A stretch of DNA of 64,000 nt from Monocercomonoides exilis (lineage: Eukaryota; Preaxostyla; Oxymonadida; Polymastigidae), in the NCBI GenBank assembly GCA_001643675.2, contig LSRY02000005.1, forward strand, positions 1,838,001-1,902,000. The letters run 5' to 3'. The position numbers and the translations under genes are program-made. Under the pieces are notes generated by a model. It worked only from the letters and a program-made list of their open reading frames with translations, searched no databases and was not told where the DNA came from. Positions 57,397-64,000 of this stretch are shown here, piece after piece (within the stretch, counting starts at the first letter, position 1; each line of letters starts with the position of its first letter).

Positions 57397-59055
57397 ATGA
57401 GTGTTGTGCAAAATAAAAAACAACAAGGATTAAAGAAAATTAGAAGTTTAATGAGATCCTTCCAATATCGACATATTGAAAGTTGATTAGAACGTGTTGC
57501 AACGATTATTTCTAATGGAGAAGCTCGGGTTGCTGATGCTGCGAACATGAAGGAATTTACTCGCTCGGCAATTGATAGAGCAGTTGCAGCAGTGGAAAAA
57601 GGAAGAAAAGCAGGACAGAATGGAAGACCAGAATTATTCAACAAGGAAGAAAAGGAAACTATTTTTGGTGTGCTAAAAATCGAATGTGAAAGTGGGACAA
57701 GTTACAATGCTGCACAAATGAGGAAATTAGTTTGTCACAATTTTAAATTTGTTGTTTTTATTTATTTTTTATATATTCAGATGAACACTGTTATAAATGA
57801 TAGGAAAAAAGACGATTTTGATGAAGAAGATGAAGAAGTGAACATTTCTAAAGCATATCCTTATCAATACACAAAAAGGAACCCCGATCTCAAAGTTTCT
57901 CATCCTCGAAATGTCGACATCCAAAGGCTCTCCGCATCAAATCAACAAACTCTTCTTCCATTTTTCACTCTTCCACAAAACCTTCATGATCAACATCATT
58001 ATTCTAACTCTCTTATCTTTAATATTGATGAATCTTCTCTCCGACTCTCTGATTCTTTCTCTTCTCTTGTTTTCCATCCTTCCGACATGCCTGCCGGTTT
58101 CTCCAAAACACCAATGAACATGCCGAATGCAACTCTTGTCGTTGCATCTGCAGCTGATGGCTACTCCCTAAAAAGCGTCGTTCTGTGGACTTGTCACAAA
58201 TTACCTGATGAACTGCGCCTTGTTCTGAGTTCGCAGTTGGATGTTTGGGGCGATAATGAAGGCTGGATGACTGAAACTCTATTCCTCAAATATGCTGAAG
58301 AAGTGTTGCTTCCAGGAATTACACAAAGAAGAGAAACTTTGAAGAAGAGTGATGAACGTTGCCTTCTCCTTCTTGATTCTCATTCTTCGAGAGCGCAGCC
58401 TGACTTGTGGAAGAAGTTCGCCGATTCTTCAACAGATGTGGTCACCTTCGTACCCCACACCACTCACATCGCACAGCCTTTGGATCGTGGAGTGTTTGCT
58501 GTGTTTAAAAAGACAATAAATGCTAATTATGAAGCTCCTTCTTCTTCTTCTGTTGTTTTGCGACGAGAAGCGCTTGCTGATGTGCTTCCACAAGCTTTAC
58601 AAACTTCTTTGTTGCCTTCTACAATCAAATCATCATTTGCGAAGAGCGGAGAACTGTCACATCAGTGGCACGAAGTGTTAGCGAAGCTGCCAAAAGAACC
58701 TTCTGTAACTCTGAAGAAAAGAACAAAAAGGTTTGATTATTTTGGAAAATTAATTACCGATGAAGAATTCTTAATAGAATGGAAAAAAGAAAAGGATGAA
58801 AGAAAAGAGTCAAAAAATGAAGAAAAAGATAATGAAGAAATTGAAAAGGCTTTGTTTGAAGATGAAAAACCGAAAAAAAGAAAATTCAACCCATTGAAAA
58901 TTTTTAATGATGATTTTTCTGATGATGAAAAAAAAGAAAGAAATACTCGAAAATTTGTCAAACGAAAGCTTGTAGATTATATTTTAGACCTGTGCGACAA
59001 GTGGCAAATTTTGTCATCAAGTGACACAGGTGACCGACAAAAAAATTTTTTCTGA
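57397..59055 (+). pseudogene. Pogo-like (DDE_1) transposase with nonsense codon and MITE-derived C-terminus
   Basis: From the ATG at 57397 the frame reads MSVVQNKKQQGLKKIRSLMR, meets TGA at 57484-57486, then continues without a break to 59055. An internal start at 57547 gives 502 residues. The N-terminal part (ERVATIISNGEARVADAANM) looks like a psq/HTH DNA-binding domain. FNIDESSLRLS holds the first catalytic Asp of the DDE_1 family. LLLLDSHSSRAQPDLWKKF holds the second, and THIAQPLDRGVFAVFKKTI has the third acidic residue in a typical pogo/Tigger/jerky block. A Lys/Glu-rich tail follows. The last 22 codons and the stop come from a MITE inserted at 58987. An exon-like break may also exist near 57744-57780, where FKFVVFIYFLYIQ resembles retained intron sequence. 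This is probably an inactive copy. Its family is the likely mover of the CAGTC-tipped MITE at 15734. Confidence 0.75.
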
Positions 59056-59319
59056 TCTTAACCATAAACATATTCAAAATATCTCATATGCGATTAAAAA
59101 TTTTATATTTTTCTCAAATATTAAATTAACTTTGTTTGTGATAATTGTTCACAGAATGTCTCATATTTCAACAATATTACGCATTTCCTGTAATAGAATA
59201 ACATTACATTTTTGTTTTTGAGAAAAAAACTGTTTGTATTGGATTTTTTTTTTTTTTTTTTTTTTATTTTTTGGTGACCGACAGAGTGAAAAAATTGCTT
59301 GTCGTGTCGCACAGGTCTA
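58985..59319. mobile_element. MITE inserted in the 3' end of the pogo-like transposase gene
   Basis: The element spans 58987-59317 (331 bases) with TA at 58985-58986 and 59318-59319. Both ends read GACCTGTGCGACA inward. Related subterminal words GGTGACCGACA (59029-59039) and, inverted, CTGTCGGTCACC also pair. The interior has a T-rich run and no coding capacity of its own. It interrupts the transposase reading frame after DYIL. Confidence 0.85.
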
Positions 59320-59849
59320 TTATATTTATTATTAACATTTTTTAAAAAACGAAATCAATACACAATACACAAAAATAAATTTGATTATTTTTTATTCGGG
59401 TTTTCAAAAAAATATTCGGGTTAATAAATCACCCAATTTTGATATTATCACTCATTTATTCTTTTTTGGTTTCTGTGCATTTATAAAAATCTGACTTAGA
59501 GGAATGCAATTGTGAATAATTTTGACATTTTTTAAAAAAAATAACAAATACAATATTTTTTAAAAAAAAGCGATCATTTTGCACAAGTCAGATTTATTCA
59601 CAAAATTGATCAGAAACTTTCACAGACATAATAAAAACTCTAAAATAATATTTCGTTAGATTTCAAATTGTGCAAGGAAAAATAAGCATATTCATTCTCT
59701 TATTGCAAAAGTGGGAAATAAAAAGACGATTTGTGTGATTTTTATAATTTATTTTGATTTTCAATCATAATACACCTTTTTTTGCTATTTCTATACGTTT
59801 GTTGCAATTTCAAAGCAAATATAAAGAATATTTAAGTAACTCTAATAAC
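59320..59849. other. AT-rich spacer with small hairpin
   Basis: No gene is visible. AAATCTGACTT near 59489-59500 and AAGTCAGATTT near 59586-59597 form an inverted repeat about 110 bases across, perhaps a very small MITE. The next gene starts at 59850. Confidence 0.4.
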
Positions 59850-61594
59850 ATGCAAAAAACGAACATTGACAAATTTATTTCTTATGAAACAAATTCTTCA
59901 AAAGAATTTAACAACAGCTTATCAAGTTATTACAGTGATAGAGTGAAAATTCCATCAACTTCCGAAAGCTGCAAACGAAAAGGTTTCTTTATGAATCTTT
60001 AGCATAAATGTCTTATTAAAATTAGAAAGATTTTCTGCAGAAAAAGTATTAGACGAAAAAAAGATTTTGAGTTTATACCTTCATCCTGCACGCTCACCAG
60101 ATTTTGTAACAGCAAAACATTCATCAAAAAAAGCTGCACGCAAGAGATGCTCCTCAAGTCTCGCGGATAGAAGAAGTTCGTCTCGAGGAAGGAATTATCA
60201 TCTTCCATCACTAAGCCATTATGAAGATGAAGGATCTGAGCATTATTGTTCCTGTTCCACTTCTCAAAAAGTTCAAACATCTCTTCCTCCATCTTATGCA
60301 CATAATAGTGAATTGAATACAAAACGACGCAATTTTGTTGATGAAAGCCCAAAGTGTACAAAGAAAGCTGAAAGATTTTCAACCACAGATCAAAATTTTC
60401 ATGCCAATTTAGCTTCTAAAAAAATGAACGAAAGAAATGAAGATGCTGCTTTTGCAGTAGAAATGAAAGAAACCTGTTCGTATTTGGACTCGTTGAAAAA
60501 TGTTGGCATGAAAGATAATTTGAAGAATGCGTCAGATGAGAAGGAAAGTGAATATTTAAATGAAAAAGTGAGTGAAGAAAAATATCCAGATGAGAATTGC
60601 GACTCGAATTCAGACGACCAAAATCTGAAGGAAGGGAAGATGGTTCTTTCTGTCTATGATGAGCTTTTTGAAGCAAACTTTGAACCAGAAAGCTGGCTAT
60701 CTGCTGAGGTTAGCGATCCCGATGAAGATAAAGCACTAATGCCAGCGGATGATACAAAGGAATCCCTGTCTGCACTGATGAAAAAAGCAAACTTTGCAAA
60801 TGACGGGTTCAGCAGTTTCGAAGGAGATGAAGCCAAAAAGGACAGATATTCTGAGAATTGTGATGAAGACACGGAACAAATCTCATTCAAAATTAAAGAA
60901 TCTTCTTCATTAACTTCCTCTGGCAATGAGGCCGAACAAAATTATTTTCCAAGATCTCTTTTGCCTTCTTCGACTGATTCTATTCCCGCTTCCATGCCTT
61001 CGGGTGTTTCGCCTTTTCAAAGTGATTCGATGTTTCACCAATCAACAAAACAACCAGGCTTTTCATCTGCTCCTTGCACAGCTTTTCCTTCTTTCTGCAC
61101 TCCGTCATGCGACTCCTCCCTTTCCGAGTTTATTCCATCAGATGCTGGCTGCTCACCTTCTTTTCCCAAAAGAAGAGAACACTCAACTACCCGTCAAGTT
61201 GCCACAGCTCCGCTTCGCCGCAGTCGCTCGCCTGGGCAGCGGTCCAAGCGCCTCCAGGCAACACAGTCACGCCCATCTGTTTATTCATCAACTGCATCTT
61301 TTCCTCACCAGAGCTATTCTTCACGACGACGCTGCTTATCATCCGCTGAAGTACAGCACATTTGCTCGTTTGACAAGCCAAGTCGCTCTGCTTTCTCGCC
61401 TGATGATCCAAACAGAGTTAGATCTTCTCTTTCTTCTTCCTCATCTTCATTTGCTATGCGAAGCAGTTTTGCCAGTGGCAAAGGCGGAACACGTGACGAT
61501 AGCAGAAAGTTCGCTCGAGTTACCCGTTCGTTGCAGAGCTCGATGGATGGGACATTGAAAAGACAGTGCAGAGACGAACCGGGTTTGTTGTGAT

Positions 61595-61661
<67 letters not shown>

Positions 61662-63434
61662 GATTTATTTGATTTTATTTTGAATGTTATTGATGTTCTC
61701 TTTATGCGTTAACAAAATCCATGCTATTATAAAATATTATTCTCACTAAATATATTTAACTGAACATTAATGAATATGCATATATATGTTTATTTAGACT
61801 GGATGTATTCTGTTCGTGAAAGTGTGTGGAAGAATGCTCTGAGAAGAATCATTAGCAGATTGAATGAGACAGACTCGAAAGAGGAAGAGATGGAAGCACG
61901 ATTGCAAATTGTGAGAAGGAAAGAAGAAGAGGAAAAGAAGCTGGGAGCGCTTTTGGAGAAGGAGAAGAGGGCGAAAGAGGAAGAAGAGAGGAAGAGAAGA
62001 AGAAAAGTTATGATGCATCATCTGAAGTTGCAGCAGAAGAGAAGAATGGAAAGAGAGAAGAAAATAAAAGAGATGAAGGAGAAAGAAAAGAGGGAGATTG
62101 AAGAAAGACTGAAGAAGGAAGAAGAAGAGAGAAAAGAAATAGAAAGGCAGCAGGCTGCGAAGCAGAAAAGAGAGTGGAAACAGCGAGAATTAAATGAAGA
62201 AAGACATAGGCGCAGGATAGAAAGAGAAGAAGAGGAGAAGAAGAAGCAACAGCTGTTATTGGAACAGAAGAGAGAAAACGAAGCGTATGAAAAGTATGTG
62301 TGTGAAGATAAGCAGATTAGAAAAATGCTGGCTGAAAAAGCAAAGAGGGAGAAGAGATTGGAAATTGAAAGAGAAAAAAGAGAAAGAAGAAAGAGAGACG
62401 AGAAAGAGGAGAAGGAGAAAGAGGAAAAGAAGAGGCTGGCGAAAGAGAAAGAGTGGAGAGGAAGGGAATTCGAGCTGAAGATGCAACGGCAAGTTGAATT
62501 AAGTGAGAAGAAGAGGAAGAAGAAGAGGAAGAAAACTAATATGAGAAGTGATAATGAAGAAAATTTGCAAGCTTTGAAAACATCACAAAGGAAAACAAGA
62601 AGAATTAGAAAGGGAAAAATGGATGAAAATGTTATTAGAGAAGAATTGGATGCAAAATCAGGTGAAAGTGCCAATGGTGTTTGTGCAAACAAACAAGAAA
62701 TAGAGAAGAATGAAGAATCAGATAAAATGGAATGTTTTGAAGGGGACGATAGCATTAATTACTATGGAAGAGAACAACCAAAAGAAATTGCGCCTGCTGA
62801 TGTTTCAGAGGATGAATCTCAGAATTCAAAGTTCGATGCTCTTTTGTATGCTGTTGAAGAAGAAAGAAGCAAAGAAAGTGAAGGAAACTTGAAAGACAGA
62901 AAAGAGATGGAAGAAAAGGAAGAGATATGTTTTGTTGAACAAAAAGAACAGATTTTAGATGTTGAGATAGAAGAATGCAAGTCAAGAACAGAAAGTGAAG
63001 AATTTGACGAATGCTGTTGTGTGAATAACGAAGACAAAAGCAAAGAATATGAACATGAAAAAATAGATTCGGAGGAAAAGAAGGATGATGAAGGAGAAGA
63101 ATCTTTGATGTGCAAGCAAATAATTGAGGAAGTTGATGAGGAGCAAAGCGGAAAAGAAGAGGTGATTAGCAATTTTGATGAAAAAGAAGAAGGAAATATT
63201 GCCATGGCAAATGAAAAAGCAAATGACAAAACGGGAGAAGCAGAATTAGAAGACATTTCTGATTTTATTGTGCAACAGAAGATGATTGAGATTGGAGAAT
63301 ATGTAGAAGAAGAAGATGATGAAAAAGAAGAAGATGAAAAAGAAAAGAAGGAAGAAACAAGCAAGGAGATGTTTGAACAAAGAATTGAAGAGGAACAAAA
63401 AGAAGAACTGCCATTTGAAGATGATATGAGATAG
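59850..63434 (+). CDS. Large coiled-coil protein of unknown function
   Basis: Three exons fit in phase: 59850-59982, 60041-61582 and 61798-63434 (3,312 bases, 1,103 residues). Introns begin GTTTCT and GTTTGT; the second contains 64 consecutive T. Exons 1-2 encode a Ser/Arg-rich disordered half (RKRCSSSLADRRSSSRGRNY, PLRRSRSPGQRSKRLQ). Exon 3 opens with DWMYSVRESVWKNALRRIIS and is then almost entirely Glu/Lys/Arg helix over about 270 residues, followed by a Glu-rich acidic tail. The long single-helix or coiled-coil region suggests a structural or cytoskeletal protein. No domain is recognised, and charged coiled coils give misleading matches, so no function is assigned. The start is the ATG at 59850; no in-frame stop between 59754 and it excludes an earlier start upstream. 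Confidence 0.7.
61597..61660. repeat. T64 homopolymer in an intron
   Basis: Sixty-four consecutive T lie 14 bases after the 5' splice site of the second intron of the coiled-coil gene. The acceptor is 137 bases further on, so the run is not its normal pyrimidine tract. Confidence 0.9.
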
Positions 63435-64000
63435 ACACAAAAACAAACTGGAAATTAATTGAATGACATTCGAAAGAACTGAGCTTGATTCACTGTCTCT
63501 GTATTGCCAGTCAGAAATGTTATGTTCTCTTCTCAATAAAGGCAAGCATGAGCTTATTTGATCGATCGTTATACCTTTTTATAACAAGTTATTGAGGATG
63601 ATTAAGCAATTTCTGAAAATGATAGTGAAAAAAATCATTGACTTCATCTTCGGATTTTCGAAAAAAATGAAAAACGAACAGCTTCATCTAAATAACAAAG
63701 AGAAGGAAAAACAGAACGGAAATGATTGGCAGGTTATCTTCTCATTATCTATTGGACAAATTCAATGAAACAATCTTCAATATAATTATTAATACTTAAA
63801 AAGATTTTGAAAGAAACTATTCCAAGATGAATGCGAGATTTCAGATCTCCAACAAAATAATACATGAATTTATTTATTTATTTACAACAACTTTACAATA
63901 TTACGAGTGTTTTTATGCATATCTATGTAGATATTGGTTGCTCCTCTACGATTTATATTTGCTTTTCTTTTTTTTTTTCAAATAACATATTTCAAATGTT
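63435..64000. other. AT-rich 3' flank
   Basis: No gene or repeat was recognised after the coiled-coil gene. An AATAAA hexamer lies at about 63535. The window ends here. Confidence 0.35.

Noticed and set aside
62018-62755. 245-codon minus-strand open frame
   Set aside because: Antisense of the Glu/Lys coiled coil; AGA/GAA repeats give Ser/Phe-rich shadow frames.

Overview
The window looks like nuclear DNA of an anaerobic protist, most likely an oxymonad flagellate close to Monocercomonoides. This assignment is inference. The support is a standard genetic code, AT-rich spacers between more balanced coding regions, many short introns (58 to about 280 bases), huge Ser/Gln/Asn-rich proteins, multi-copy families of beta-helix surface proteins with a pseudokinase tail, and a Tmc-type receptor. 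No tRNA, rRNA or CRISPR array was seen.

Layout. 1-8782 (+) is a broken beta-helix surface protein gene with one transmembrane segment and a degenerate kinase-like tail; its 5' end lies outside the window. 9799-15008 (+) is a six-exon gene ending in a UDP-glucuronate 4-epimerase-like domain. 15732-17722 is a non-coding mobile-element cluster: a 450-base pogo-like MITE, then a large foldback element with another MITE nested in one arm. 18737-19685 (-) and 19725-21045 (+, DENR) are divergent genes 39 bases apart. 21090-24029 (-) is the GPI transamidase subunit PIG-T. 24452-24859 is another MITE.

25976-30014 and 37750-39064 hold three copies of a charged helical protein family, at least two of them broken. 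Between them lies 30566-36406 (+), a 1,946-residue Tmc-like receptor ending in a hemerythrin-like domain. 40678-42192 (+) is a small intact type I membrane protein carrying the same Cys module as the large beta-helix proteins. 43087-44049 (-, leucine-rich repeats) and 44087-54776 (+, a 3,451-residue Ser-rich protein) form a second divergent pair, 37 bases apart. 55065-59317 is a transposon graveyard: a beta-helix fragment, a truncated Tc1/mariner transposase, and a pogo-like transposase with a MITE nested in its 3' end. 59850-63434 (+) is a three-exon coiled-coil protein.

The genes do not form a pathway. Recurring themes are surface and membrane signalling (beta-helix receptors, Tmc/hemerythrin receptor, PIG-T for GPI anchoring), basic translation (DENR), and TA-targeting DNA transposons with their non-autonomous derivatives. 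Exon joins were worked out by eye from GT/AG sites. In every intact spliced model the phases agree and the total length is a multiple of three. The favoured 5' splice site begins GTTT.
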